From Chitinophaga niabensis (GTDB taxonomy: Bacteria > Bacteroidota > Bacteroidia > Chitinophagales > Chitinophagaceae), in NCBI RefSeq assembly GCF_039545795.1, contig NZ_CP154260.1, positions 253,001 to 317,000 on the forward strand: a stretch of 64,000 nt of DNA, in the 5' to 3' direction. The notes under the pieces were generated by a model. That model was not told the origin of the DNA. It did not search any database and saw only the letters and a list, made by a program, of their open reading frames with translations. The position numbers were made by a program, and so were the translations under genes. Each line of letters starts with the position of its first letter. The stretch's first letter is position 1. Below are positions 26,049 to 36,318 of the stretch, piece by piece.

Positions 26049-29000
26049 ATGAGAAAATGTATGCGCGATTGCCGGCAGGCTACGCGAAGGGCATTGCAAA
26101 CCCTTGTGCTTAGCTGCATCCTTTTTTCCGTATTCCATGTTGCAGAAGCACAGGTAAAGTCGCTTCAATCCCCGGTTACCGTTTCCGGCAACAACATGTC
26201 CCTGTTACAGGTTTTCAGGGCTATTAAAAAACAGACGGGCTTTACGCTGGTGTACAACAATCAATTGTTGGACGATGGTGAGAAACTGAACCTCAATTTC
26301 AGGAACACTGCCTTGCAGGAAGTGCTGGACTTTGTATTGAAGAACAAAGGCATCATTTACGAATTACGCAGCAACCGTATTGTGCTGGACAGGAAGGCGC
26401 CGGAAGCCACGCCCGCCAAACCCAACTTAGCCCAGGAGGAAAAGAAAACGCAAACAGTAAAAGGCCAGGTAATGGACCCTGAAGGGAATCCTATTCCTGG
26501 CGCTACTGTTTCTGTGCCTGGCACTAACAGAGGCGTAGTGTCAGATGCCCTGGGGATCTTTACCATCGATGCTGCTCCTAATGAAGTATTGAGAGTAGCT
26601 ATGCTGGGCATGAAACCGGAAGAGTTAAAGATAACCGGTCAGAAAACGCTGAAGGTAACACTGCTTCCCAAAGTAGATAACCTCAACGAACTCGTTGTTG
26701 TGGGTTTTGGTCAGCAAAAGAAAGTAACGGTTACCGGCTCTGTATCCTCTGTGAATATGGCGGATATGCAAACCCCTGTGCGCTCTCTCACAAATGCACT
26801 GGCTGGTAAAGTGGCGGGTGTGATCTCCATGCAGAGTGGTGGTGGCGAACCGGGATATGATAACCCGCAGTTCACCATTCGTGGTATTGGTACTTTTACC
26901 GGAAGCACTTCTCCATTAATTATTGTAGATGGCGTGCAGAGAGAAGATGTGAATAGTACTTATGGAGGTGCATTCAACAATATTGATCCGGAAGATGTAC
27001 AAAGTATTACCCTGTTAAAGGATGCTTCTGCCACAGCAGTATATGGAGCGAAAGGGGCAAACGGTGTACTGATCATCACCACTAAAAGAGGGGTAGCCGG
27101 GAAACCGAAAGTGGCAGCCAAAGTAGAAAGTGGTTTCAATGGTTTAACACGTATGCCCAAAATGCTGGATGGTGTTACTTACATGAAACTGTATAACGAA
27201 GCCCGTGAAAATGCAGGTGAAACACCCGTTTATTCTGATGAACAGATCGCTAAAACAGCCAGTGGGCTTGATCCTTACTTATATCCCAATGTGAATTGGA
27301 TAGACCGTATCTATAAAGACTGGGCCTCCATGACCAATGCCAACGTAAATGTAAGCGGTGGTGGTGAATCCATGCGTTACTATGTGTCCATGAGTTTTTA
27401 CAACCAGGATGGGCAATACAATGTTTCAAAGATCAACGATTATAATCCCAACCTTAATTTTAAACGTTACGATTTCAGAAGTAATATAGATCTGAACGTT
27501 ACCAAAACAACCACCTTATCGCTGAACCTTGCAGCTATGCTGGTAAATAGCCGGTATCCCGGTTCCCCTGCAAATGTTATCTGGTACAATTCATATTCCA
27601 CGAATCCAATCGCATTTCCGGTGCAATACCCGGATAATATGTGGGCTGGCCCCCGTAACAACGGAGGCGCCAATCCTTTCAATCTTGTACAGAACAGGGG
27701 CTACAGCACAGAGTTCAAACCATCCGTTCAATCCGTTCTGTCGCTCGTACAGAACCTGGATGGAATTACAAAAGGCCTGAAAGCTACCGGCCGTTTTTCT
27801 TTTGATACTTATGGAGAATTCAATACCAGCAGAACAGGAGATAACGATCTCTGGTATGCAGGCTCCCGCGGCTCAGATGGTAAACTGATCTTTGAACAGG
27901 TAAGAACAGGTTCTTCTTTCCTGGGTTATAGCTCCAGTTCACAGGGAGAAAGAGTCATGTACCTGGAAGGAAATGTTACCTACGACCGCACTTTTGGTAA
28001 ACATAATATTGGTGCATTGGTAGTAGGTACCATGCGGAACAGGCAATGGGGGAACTCAGGCACCCTGAAAAATGCCATCCCTTTCCGCAATCAAAGTGCC
28101 GCTGCCAGGGTAACATATGGTTACATGGATAAATACCTGGCGGAAGTAAATATAGGCGCTACCGGATCAGAGAATTTTGAGAAAGGAAAAAGGTGGGGCA
28201 CGTTTCCAGCTGTGGCTGCAGGCTGGGTAATTTCCAAAGAGAATTTCATGGAGGGCATTTCAAATACGCTTACCCTCTTGAAATTGAGAGCTTCCATTGG
28301 TACCACAGGTAATGATGCCATTTACGGTGACCGCTTTGGATATCTCACTTATGTGGATGGAGCTAACGGTTTTCAATTCGGTTCTTCCCCCAGAAGCTAC
28401 AATGGAATTGCTGCGAATGTGATCGGTACAGAAAATCTCACATGGGAAACAGCTACCAAATCCAATATCGGATTGGATCTCAGCCTCTGGAATAAACTAA
28501 CCCTGAATTTTGATGTATTTAAAGATAGCAGGAAGAATATTCTTATTGAACGAGGATCTATCTCTTCCATTGGTGGTTACGGTGGCCAAAAGATCTTTGC
28601 CAATATGGGAGAAATGGAGAACAAAGGTTTTGATGCCAGCCTGGAATATATTGACAAGATCAGTAATGATGTTAGCCTTCGCTTGTTTGGAAACATTACT
28701 TATGCCCGGAACAAAGTGCTTTTTGCTGATAATCCTAAAATGCTGTACGCCTATCAGCAACGGGAAGGCCATTCTCAGTTTGAATATATTGGTTATGAGG
28801 ATCTTGGATTATTCGTAGATCAGAATGATGTAGATAAAAGCCCCAGACAGTTGAGGCCTATGTTTCCTGGCGATATCAAATACAAAGATCTGAACGGAGA
28901 TGGTGAGATCAACAGTAATGACCAAACCTACCTGGGCAAAAATTCTTTCCCTACCTGGTCTTATGGAATGGGCTTTAACCTGGGAATAAAGAGATTTGAG

Positions 29001-29474
29001 CTGTCTGCCATCTTCGCGGGCATAGAAGATGTATGGATCATGGCAAACGGATCTCTGCATACACTGAACGATGGTTCGGCTAATGGAGTGGGCGTTGTAC
29101 CCTTTACAGGTATTGGCCAGTATCCCGCGAATATACTCAGCATTGCATCTGACCGCTGGACGAAAGATAATCCCCGCCAGGATGCTTACTACCCTCGCCT
29201 GACCATCACCAATTCCAGTGATAATAACTACCAGCACAGCACTCGCTGGTTAAAAGATGGCAGCTTCATGCGATTGAAACAAGCCACGCTCAGCTACAAT
29301 ATTATTACACCAGCCATGCGGAAAAAAGGGATCAGTAGCCTACTGGTATATGTGGCAGGTACCAATCTGCTCACTTTCTCGAAGTTTAAATTATGGGATC
29401 CTGAGTTAGGCAGCAATGGTGCAAACTATCCGTTTGCAAAAACAGCTACCCTGGGACTAAGAGCTAATTTCTAA
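26049..29474 (+). CDS. SusC/RagA-type TonB-linked outer membrane transporter (locus 1)
   Basis: The 1141-residue product has a signal peptide ending near VAEAQ. An STN signalling domain follows (about 45-120, SLLQVFRAIKKQTGFTLVYN), then a carboxypeptidase-regulatory-like domain (about 138-215, VKGQVMDPEGNPIPGATVSV), the TonB plug (about 220-350, LLKDASATAVYGAKGANG) and a beta-barrel to the C-terminal phenylalanine. It takes up oligosaccharide or another polymer fragment through the outer membrane using TonB energy. The STN domain fits signalling to the upstream FecR. The 18-base gap to SusD indicates one transcript. Confidence 0.95.
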   Translation: MRKCMRDCRQATRRALQTLVLSCILFSVFHVAEAQVKSLQSPVTVSGNNMSLLQVFRAIKKQTGFTLVYNNQLLDDGEKLNLNFRNTALQEVLDFVLKNKGIIYELRSNRIVLDRKAPEATPAKPNLAQEEKKTQTVKGQVMDPEGNPIPGATVSVPGTNRGVVSDALGIFTIDAAPNEVLRVAMLGMKPEELKITGQKTLKVTLLPKVDNLNELVVVGFGQQKKVTVTGSVSSVNMADMQTPVRSLTNALAGKVAGVISMQSGGGEPGYDNPQFTIRGIGTFTGSTSPLIIVDGVQREDVNSTYGGAFNNIDPEDVQSITLLKDASATAVYGAKGANGVLIITTKRGVAGKPKVAAKVESGFNGLTRMPKMLDGVTYMKLYNEARENAGETPVYSDEQIAKTASGLDPYLYPNVNWIDRIYKDWASMTNANVNVSGGGESMRYYVSMSFYNQDGQYNVSKINDYNPNLNFKRYDFRSNIDLNVTKTTTLSLNLAAMLVNSRYPGSPANVIWYNSYSTNPIAFPVQYPDNMWAGPRNNGGANPFNLVQNRGYSTEFKPSVQSVLSLVQNLDGITKGLKATGRFSFDTYGEFNTSRTGDNDLWYAGSRGSDGKLIFEQVRTGSSFLGYSSSSQGERVMYLEGNVTYDRTFGKHNIGALVVGTMRNRQWGNSGTLKNAIPFRNQSAAARVTYGYMDKYLAEVNIGATGSENFEKGKRWGTFPAVAAGWVISKENFMEGISNTLTLLKLRASIGTTGNDAIYGDRFGYLTYVDGANGFQFGSSPRSYNGIAANVIGTENLTWETATKSNIGLDLSLWNKLTLNFDVFKDSRKNILIERGSISSIGGYGGQKIFANMGEMENKGFDASLEYIDKISNDVSLRLFGNITYARNKVLFADNPKMLYAYQQREGHSQFEYIGYEDLGLFVDQNDVDKSPRQLRPMFPGDIKYKDLNGDGEINSNDQTYLGKNSFPTWSYGMGFNLGIKRFELSAIFAGIEDVWIMANGSLHTLNDGSANGVGVVPFTGIGQYPANILSIASDRWTKDNPRQDAYYPRLTITNSSDNNYQHSTRWLKDGSFMRLKQATLSYNIITPAMRKKGISSLLVYVAGTNLLTFSKFKLWDPELGSNGANYPFAKTATLGLRANF

Positions 29475-29492
29475 TAAGATAAAGATCATCAT

Positions 29493-31325
29493 ATGAATAA
29501 GCATAAATACCTGTTACTGTTTTGTGCCGGCATATTGCTCTCCTGTAGTAAATACCTGGATAAAAAACCAGATAACCTTCTCACAGAAGATCAGATCTGG
29601 AAAACAAGAGCAAATGCAGAAGCTTATCTGAATAATATTTATTTCACAGTATATAATTACATGGATGGAGGGGACTATGCCACCATAGGCGCATCGGACG
29701 AAAGTTCCGTATCTATCTCCACCGTGAATGTAAGGCAAATGGTAAGCGGCAACTGGAGTGTTTCCAGTGGTTATTTTTACAACTGGGGCGCATACTACTC
29801 CGCGCTACGGAAGTCTTTCATCTTTGAACAGAATATCGATAAAGTACCTGCTGTGCAACTTAGTAGTGACCTGAAAGCACAATACAAAGCAGAGAACCTT
29901 TTCCTGCGTGGCTATTTTTACTGGATGCTGCTCAAACAATATGGCCCTTATGTAAAAGTGACAGGCCTCATTGAACAGGATGCAGACTTTAATAAATTCC
30001 CCCGCGCACCTTTCGATACCTGTGTAACCTATATCAATCAATTGATGGATCAGGCTATGCAAGGACTTCCATCAGCCTGGTCCAGTTCCAGCAACCTGGG
30101 CAGACCCACCAAGGGTTCCTGCATGGCTATAAAAGTAAAAACCGCAGTACTGGCAGCCAGCCCTCTCTGGAATGGCAATCCTGCTTTCGCTAATTTCAAA
30201 AATCAGGACGGTACTGCCCTGGCGCCTGCCACAGCAGATGTGAACAAATGGAAAATAGCAGCAGACGCCGCAAAAAGACTGATCGACTCCGCACAGTATA
30301 AATTATTCACCAACCTGGATAATGGCGGAACCACCTTCAACCCATACGAATCCGTAAGAGATGTACACTTAACCAACTGGAACGATGAGATCATTTTTGC
30401 GAACGTAGGCTGGAGCCGCTGGGGTTGGACGAAATGTGCCTCTCCCGGCCCGGGCGCTTACAATATGTACAATGCTACACAGAACCTGGTAGATGCATTT
30501 TCCATGATCAATGGCCGCACCATCAATGACCCTGCTTCCAATTATGTTGAAACAGGTTTTGCTCCTGCCAACAGTACCGCCAGCTGGGGTGGTCATAGAA
30601 AAGGAGAGTGGAACATGTACGCCAACCGTGAACCAAGGTTCTATGCTAATATCATGTACAACGCCAGGCCAGTAGTGCCGGCGCAAACCGTAGATGATAA
30701 GAATTATTTTTCTTCAGACAATAATATAGATGGTACCGGCCGCGTAGAATTCTATTACAACGGAAAATCCGGCCAGAAATCTTCAGGCAGCAATAACATC
30801 ACCGGTTATTTGCCATTAAAAAGGATCAGTCCAAATAGTAATATCCGCCAGGATAATGTATCCTTCCATGGCCCATACATCCTCATCCGCTATGCAGAGA
30901 TCCTGCTGGACTATGTAGAGGCATTGAATGAATACGATCCTAACAATGCAGATATTGTAAAGTACCTGAACATGATCAGAACACGCGCAGGTATTCCGGG
31001 AATTGAAACCGTTTACCCTGACGCTGTTGGGAACACCACCAAAATGCGGGAGCATATTTTAAGAGAACGCCAGGTGGAACTTTGTTTTGAAAGTGATCGC
31101 TACTCCACACTGGTACGCAGGTTATTACTCGGTCAGCCTAAATACACCGCCATCTACGGGTTGGACGTAAATGCCAATGATAACGGTATGGGTTTCTCTT
31201 TCACGGGTTTCTATAATCGCAAACTTTTCCAGCAAAGGTTCTGGGATAATAAAATGTATCTCTTCCCCATCAGCCTGGGGGATATTGAAAGAGACAGGGC
31301 ATTGGTGCAGAATCCGGGATGGTAA
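29493..31325 (+). CDS. SusD/RagB family nutrient-binding lipoprotein (locus 1)
   Basis: The 610-residue product is a lipoprotein with lipobox ILLSCSKYLDKKPDN (Cys near residue 18). TPR-like helices of the SusD fold follow, with the family segments AEAYLNNIYFTVYNY, KAENLFLRGYFYWMLLKQYG and the C-terminal ILRERQVELCFESDRY. It caps the SusC barrel at the cell surface and binds the substrate. The tail, FPISLGDIERDRALVQNPGW, is the usual SusD end. The ligand cannot be read from sequence. Confidence 0.95.
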   Translation: MNKHKYLLLFCAGILLSCSKYLDKKPDNLLTEDQIWKTRANAEAYLNNIYFTVYNYMDGGDYATIGASDESSVSISTVNVRQMVSGNWSVSSGYFYNWGAYYSALRKSFIFEQNIDKVPAVQLSSDLKAQYKAENLFLRGYFYWMLLKQYGPYVKVTGLIEQDADFNKFPRAPFDTCVTYINQLMDQAMQGLPSAWSSSSNLGRPTKGSCMAIKVKTAVLAASPLWNGNPAFANFKNQDGTALAPATADVNKWKIAADAAKRLIDSAQYKLFTNLDNGGTTFNPYESVRDVHLTNWNDEIIFANVGWSRWGWTKCASPGPGAYNMYNATQNLVDAFSMINGRTINDPASNYVETGFAPANSTASWGGHRKGEWNMYANREPRFYANIMYNARPVVPAQTVDDKNYFSSDNNIDGTGRVEFYYNGKSGQKSSGSNNITGYLPLKRISPNSNIRQDNVSFHGPYILIRYAEILLDYVEALNEYDPNNADIVKYLNMIRTRAGIPGIETVYPDAVGNTTKMREHILRERQVELCFESDRYSTLVRRLLLGQPKYTAIYGLDVNANDNGMGFSFTGFYNRKLFQQRFWDNKMYLFPISLGDIERDRALVQNPGW

Positions 31326-31353
31326 TCAATTATTGACAATTTAATTTTTGGAA

Positions 31354-32655
31354 ATGATCAAGCCTTTAATAAGATCTATCATATTCACAGCCGCTTTCAT
31401 AACAGGTTGTAAAAAGGACGATAAAAATGTTCATGTGGATGGCGCACCCATGTCGGTAGAAAGTTTCGTGCCACTGCAAGGCGGTGGCGGAACATCCATC
31501 CTCATCAGCGGTGTGAATTTCACTGGTGATACTTCCCAACTGGAGATTACCATCAACGGGAACAAACTCGCCATCGTGGGGGCCAATACCAAACAGATCA
31601 TGGCCGTAGTACCAAAAAAATGCGGATCAGGAAAGGTGACGGTGAAGATCGGGAAAGACATAGTGTCCAGCACTGTGGATTTCAACTATGTATTCACCAG
31701 AACAGTGAGCACACTCGCAGGCAATGGTGTAGCAGGTTATGCCAATGGTAAAGGAGATGAAGTACAGTTTAATTTCAAAGGAGAACCCTGGTACAGAAGT
31801 CAGGGTATCACAGTAGATAACGACCTGAATGTATATGTAGCCGATCCCGGTAATCACTGCATCCGCAAAATAGACAGCACCGGAAAAGTAACCCTGTTCT
31901 GCGGTAACCCCAACAGCAGCGGTTATGCAGATGGTAAAGGTATAGAAGCCAAATTCATCTATCCCTATGATGTGGCGGTAGATAAGGATGGTAATGTATT
32001 CTGTGTAGATCCTATCAACTGGGATATCCGAAAGATCACACCGGACGGTACAGCTACCACCTGGTGCTGGGCTGCAGCAGAGCCCTGGTCAGTTGCAGTA
32101 GACAGGTCTACTAACCTGCCTTATTACGCTAATTGTGGTAATCCGGGTGCCATTTATAAAATAACAGCACAAAACACAGGAGAAAAGATAATCGGTGATC
32201 TTTTTTGGCCTGCTGGTTTTGATTTTGATAAAGAGGGTAACCTGTATTTGTCAGGCAACGGCGATCATACCATTACAAAATTCACCAAAGGAACCTGGGC
32301 ACCCACCATCATTGCAGGGCAGAAAGGAGTGGCCGGTTACCAGAATGGTACGGGACCTACTGCTAAGTTCTCCAACCCCTGGGGCCTGGAAGTAGATGCA
32401 GCCGGCAACATTTTCGTGGCAGGAAATGGTACCGGTGGTGGAGATGTGAACAGCCCTGATCAAAGTATCCGTTTCATTGCGGCCAATACCTGGATGGTGT
32501 CAACCTATGCAGGAAGTGGTTCAGCCGGTTATTCGGATGCCATTGGAGAATCTGCTGCATTCAGCGCACCAGGCGGAGTTGCCATTGATAAGAACGGTAC
32601 TGTGTATGTACTGGACAAAAACAATAACAGGGTTAGAAAAATAGTTTCAGAATAG
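31354..32655 (+). CDS. Surface lipoprotein with IPT/TIG domain and NHL repeats
   Basis: About 433 residues. The ATG at 31354 gives a lipoprotein signal, IFTAAFITGCKKD; a TTG two codons earlier is also in frame. A TIG-like Ig fold (about 25-110, ESFVPLQGGGGTSILISGVNF) is followed by NHL beta-propeller blades, each with a core such as GVAGYANGKGDEVQFN or DLNVYVADPGNHCIRKID. Such proteins are frequent third genes after SusC/SusD and probably bind glycan or protein at the surface. It lies 28 bases after the SusD stop and 2 bases before the next gene. Confidence 0.88.
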   Translation: MIKPLIRSIIFTAAFITGCKKDDKNVHVDGAPMSVESFVPLQGGGGTSILISGVNFTGDTSQLEITINGNKLAIVGANTKQIMAVVPKKCGSGKVTVKIGKDIVSSTVDFNYVFTRTVSTLAGNGVAGYANGKGDEVQFNFKGEPWYRSQGITVDNDLNVYVADPGNHCIRKIDSTGKVTLFCGNPNSSGYADGKGIEAKFIYPYDVAVDKDGNVFCVDPINWDIRKITPDGTATTWCWAAAEPWSVAVDRSTNLPYYANCGNPGAIYKITAQNTGEKIIGDLFWPAGFDFDKEGNLYLSGNGDHTITKFTKGTWAPTIIAGQKGVAGYQNGTGPTAKFSNPWGLEVDAAGNIFVAGNGTGGGDVNSPDQSIRFIAANTWMVSTYAGSGSAGYSDAIGESAAFSAPGGVAIDKNGTVYVLDKNNNRVRKIVSE

Positions 32656-32657
32656 CC

Positions 32658-34193
32658 ATGCGAGTATTACTAACAATCATACTACTGGCGGGAGTTACGA
32701 CTTCTGCCTGCAGCAAAAAGAACAATCCTGCCGGCACACAGGAACCTCCGCGCCAGAATACTTTCTATGTTGCCATCACAGGGAATGATGCCAATGCGGG
32801 CACTACTGCTGCTCCTCTGCGCAGCATCAATACCGCGCTTGGAAAAGTAACTCCTGGAGATACCGTTATCGTGAAAGGAGGTACCTATTACGAGAAAGTA
32901 GTGTTCCCTAGATCCGGCAGACTTGAAAAGCTGATCACCTTAAAAGCCTTTCCGGGAGAAAGAGCGATCATTGATGGTACTGGCCTTTCCATCACCGGAA
33001 AAGAAGCATTGGTCTTTATCCGCAATGCCAGTTACGTTGTGTTTGAAGGATTTGAGGTGTGCAACTACAAAAGCAGTACACCTTGGGTGAATATCAACGG
33101 CATTGTGGCAGACCAGGGATCAAGCAATATCATTATCCGGAAGAACAAGATCTATAACATAGAACACAACGTTAATCCGGAAGATGGGAGGAGCGGCCAC
33201 GCCATTGAGATCATCGGTAATACGGCTACGCCCATGAAGAACATTCTTGTAGAAGAGAATGAGATCCATGACTGCAATACCGGCTACAGCGAGAATCTGA
33301 CCATCAATGGGTACGTGGATGGTTTTGTGATCAGGAAGAATACCATTTACAATGCAGAGAACATTGGCATCGATGCTGCCGGTGGATATGCTGCAAACAC
33401 AGTTCCAGCCTACAATTATGCCCGCAACGGCCTCATCACCGAAAACCATTTATACAATATCAATATGAGAACAGGCCCCATTGGCGGTATTCACAGTTAC
33501 GGTGCTATTGGTATCTATATTGATGGAGCACGTAATATTATTGTAGAAAGGAATAAGGTGCATGATACAGACCGGGGTATCGGTATCGTTAGTGAGAATG
33601 ATGCTTTCCCTACCAGCGATTGCATTGTCCGCAACAACTTTGTGTATAATAATTTCAGGGTAGGAATATACCTGGGAGGTTACCTGGGATATACCGGCGG
33701 CGGCACCCGTAATTGTTATGTAGTGAATAACACACTGTATAAGAACAACAGGGTATTAGGGGCATTTGATGAAATAGAAGGAGAACTGCGGCTCACAGAA
33801 AATTGCTTTGATAATGTGATCCGCAATAATCTTGTATATGGAGGGCCGGCTGATCTGTTCGTGCACAAATACACCAACACCGGAAGCGGTAACGTCATTG
33901 ATAATAACCTGTACTTTACCACCAGCACACCCGGTTGGATCTGGAATAACACTAACGGTACACCTTACACGGATTTTACTGCATGGAAAGCAGCCACAAA
34001 TGTAGATGCTAACTCAATATATGGTTCAGATCCCCTGATCACTGACCTCTCACTGCCTGATCTGCGGATACAGACCACATCCCCTGCAAAGAACGCCGGG
34101 TTTGTGATCTCCGCAGAGAAGCAGGGAACATTGGATATAGAAGGCAACCCAAGGATGGTGAATGGCAAAATTAGTATCGGAGCACATCAATAG
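32658..34193 (+). CDS. Right-handed parallel beta-helix lipoprotein (polysaccharide-lyase-like)
   Basis: The 511-residue product has a lipobox in TTSACSKKN. A DUF1565-like start follows, FYVAITGNDANAGTTAAPL, then many beta-helix coils with asparagine ladders (YVVFEGFEVCNYK, IIIRKNKIYNIEHN, NIIVERNKVHDTDRG). Pectate lyases, chondroitinases and rhamnogalacturonan-acting enzymes share this fold, so it may be the only degradative enzyme of locus 1. No catalytic residue set could be assigned by eye, so activity is inference. It ends with a strong terminator. Confidence 0.82.
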   Translation: MRVLLTIILLAGVTTSACSKKNNPAGTQEPPRQNTFYVAITGNDANAGTTAAPLRSINTALGKVTPGDTVIVKGGTYYEKVVFPRSGRLEKLITLKAFPGERAIIDGTGLSITGKEALVFIRNASYVVFEGFEVCNYKSSTPWVNINGIVADQGSSNIIIRKNKIYNIEHNVNPEDGRSGHAIEIIGNTATPMKNILVEENEIHDCNTGYSENLTINGYVDGFVIRKNTIYNAENIGIDAAGGYAANTVPAYNYARNGLITENHLYNINMRTGPIGGIHSYGAIGIYIDGARNIIVERNKVHDTDRGIGIVSENDAFPTSDCIVRNNFVYNNFRVGIYLGGYLGYTGGGTRNCYVVNNTLYKNNRVLGAFDEIEGELRLTENCFDNVIRNNLVYGGPADLFVHKYTNTGSGNVIDNNLYFTTSTPGWIWNNTNGTPYTDFTAWKAATNVDANSIYGSDPLITDLSLPDLRIQTTSPAKNAGFVISAEKQGTLDIEGNPRMVNGKISIGAHQ

Positions 34194-34199
34194 AAAAGC

Positions 34200-34236
34200 A
34201 AAGGGCAACCATCATGGTTGCCCTTTAATATTTTTA
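34200..34236 (+). terminator. Terminator of polysaccharide locus 1
   Basis: AAAGGGCAACC pairs with GGTTGCCCTTT (11 base pairs, short loop), followed by AATATTTTT. It lies 7 bases after the beta-helix gene stop and overlaps the 3' edge of the convergent SUFU-like gene. Confidence 0.88.
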
Positions 34237-35346
34237 GGATATAATACCTTTCCGCTTTTTCACCACATGTGTGATCCCGCTTTGGATCATCTTCTCCAAA
34301 AGATCATAACCCCCATTTGCTTTACTGTGTGCAAACTCGCGCTCTGCTTTTGTAATAGGGCTGGCCCAGTATAAATTCACTTTATCTCCTTCCATTTCCG
34401 GCAGGTTAATAGTTGGCCCATTATATAATGCTGAAGAAAGGATGAAGCTCTCGAAAGAAGCAGGTACCACCTGGGAACTGATCGTATGACCTTCCCCAAA
34501 CCAGCTGAGATTCCGCCAGGGACTATCCGCAATACCGGAAAGCCCTTGTGCCATAGCCATGATCTCTGCTTCCGTGAATTCATTTTTGTCAACCGCTATG
34601 CCCAGTTCCATTCTTCTGAATCCCGGTGATTTGTCGTTATACAATAATTCTACCCAGGGCATAGGGCGGATACTAATACCTATAGATATAAAATAAACGA
34701 TGTTATCTTTTTCAAACCGGACCAATGCCATGGGCGGCCATTTCTGTTCATCGATCGCATAGTACTGCAACATCTTATCGAACTGCTCTTCATAAGCATT
34801 CAGAAATTCCTGTTGTATGGGCATCCAGGGATTATTCTCTTCATCTCCCCACTTCTCCCAGAAAGCTGCACTGCGTGCTATCCGTTGATGTAATACATTC
34901 GATTCCGGATTGCCGAGGGGGAATAAAATGCTTTCATCCTCAGAACCTATGCAGTCTACGGCATAACCCACCGGGCGGTCTGAGGATAAACTCCAGCCGG
35001 GAATAACACCCAGGGGCTGGCCCTGGTAGAAAACAGCCGCTCCATCATCTTCTTCCGTCCACATAATGGCCAGTTCTTCCGGATCAAGTGGTGCTTTCCC
35101 TTCCGGATGGTTGCAAAAACGCGCTTCCAGTAAAGGGGCCATACCTTGCTGCATGCCCTGTACATCTTTTGAAGCAGGCGCAGGTATTAAATTACGAAGC
35201 CAGCATGGGCGCATATTATAACGGCCACCTAATGCATCAGACGGGTAAAGATAAAAATAAGCTGTTCGGTCATCTTGCTCCACCACAGCCGTGATCGTGC
35301 CGCGGTTATTGGGTTGCTCTAATAAAACTACAGGTGCATTCGACAT
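34234..35346 (-). CDS. Suppressor-of-fused (SUFU)-like domain protein
   Basis: The 370-residue protein has no signal peptide. The last 180 residues resemble the bacterial SUFU domain, ending SFESFILSSALYNGPTINLPEM and VNLYWASPITKAEREFAHSKA. Bacterial SUFU proteins are one of the immunity-type families found beside polymorphic toxins. The N-terminal half (about 1-180) is acidic and Trp/Pro-rich and not recognised. No toxin gene adjoins it, so it would be an orphan immunity-like gene. It is convergent with locus 1. Confidence 0.78.
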   Translation of the reverse strand: MSNAPVVLLEQPNNRGTITAVVEQDDRTAYFYLYPSDALGGRYNMRPCWLRNLIPAPASKDVQGMQQGMAPLLEARFCNHPEGKAPLDPEELAIMWTEEDDGAAVFYQGQPLGVIPGWSLSSDRPVGYAVDCIGSEDESILFPLGNPESNVLHQRIARSAAFWEKWGDEENNPWMPIQQEFLNAYEEQFDKMLQYYAIDEQKWPPMALVRFEKDNIVYFISIGISIRPMPWVELLYNDKSPGFRRMELGIAVDKNEFTEAEIMAMAQGLSGIADSPWRNLSWFGEGHTISSQVVPASFESFILSSALYNGPTINLPEMEGDKVNLYWASPITKAEREFAHSKANGGYDLLEKMIQSGITHVVKKRKGIIS

Positions 35347-35495
35347 AAATAATGGTCTGTTTCTGGCGCCTAAACTACCAAAAAAACATTTATATGTTTA
35401 ATAATTTAGCGTTAAGCAAAGCAATATACCCTTTACCAGGCAGATAGCATTCCCTACTATTTTTTTATATTTTGTGCCTAAATAATCAGAACTAC

Positions 35496-36275
35496 ATGAA
35501 AAATTCCACCTTATCTTTTCTGCTGTTGCTCCTTTGCAGTTTATCCGTATTTGCAGGAGAAAAGCCGCCGGCAAGGGAGTATTATCAGATCAGGATCTAC
35601 CATCTCAAAACAGATGCACAGGTACAAGTGGTAGAAAACTACCTCAGCCAGGCTTTCCTGCCTGCATTGCACCGCGCAGGTATTAAACAGGTAGGTGTGT
35701 TTAAACCCATTACACAGGACACGGCCGATCTGCGGATCTATGTACTGATACCCTTTAAAACGCTGACCCGGTTTGAGGAGTTGCCAGCCCTGCTGGAAAA
35801 AGACGCTGCCCATGCCAGTGCCGGAAAGGATTACCTGGATGCAGCCTATAACAATAAGCCTTATGCACGTATAGAAGACATCCTGCTGAAGGCGTTTAAA
35901 GATATGCCGGTACTGACTCCCTCAACAGTAACAGGCCCTAAAAGCGAACGTGTATATGAATTGCGCAGCTATGAAAGCCCTACGGAGAAATATGCGGTGA
36001 ATAAAATAAAAATGTTCAATGAAGGAAACGAGTTCGGCATTTTCCGTAAGCTCAACTTCAACACCGTATTTTGCGGGGAAGTACTGGCAGGCAGCAAAAT
36101 GCCCAATCTCATGTACATGACCACCTTTAAAGATAAGGCAGACAGGGATGCCCATTGGAAAGCGTTTTCAGCTGACCCCGATTGGAAAACCCTCTCCGCC
36201 ATTGAATCCTATAAGAATAACGTATCTAAGAACGAACAATTCTTTCTGCGTCCAACGGAGTATTCTGACCTGTAA
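35496..36275 (+). CDS. NIPSNAP family protein with signal peptide
   Basis: About 259 residues from the ATG at 35496, which begins a clear signal peptide, MKNSTLSFLLLLLCSLSVFAG. The frame extends upstream to 35472 with residues that do not fit. Two NIPSNAP (dimeric alpha-beta barrel) halves are visible: YYQIRIYHLKTDAQVQVVENYL at the start and RVYELRSYESPTEKYAVNKI in the second half. The biochemical role of these proteins is unknown. The gene is divergent from the SUFU-like gene and 43 bases upstream of a small membrane-protein gene. Confidence 0.87.
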   Translation: MKNSTLSFLLLLLCSLSVFAGEKPPAREYYQIRIYHLKTDAQVQVVENYLSQAFLPALHRAGIKQVGVFKPITQDTADLRIYVLIPFKTLTRFEELPALLEKDAAHASAGKDYLDAAYNNKPYARIEDILLKAFKDMPVLTPSTVTGPKSERVYELRSYESPTEKYAVNKIKMFNEGNEFGIFRKLNFNTVFCGEVLAGSKMPNLMYMTTFKDKADRDAHWKAFSADPDWKTLSAIESYKNNVSKNEQFFLRPTEYSDL

Positions 36276-36318
36276 TGCTTATTTTGCCCATTCATTTTAA
36301 CCTGTTTATACTATTACC

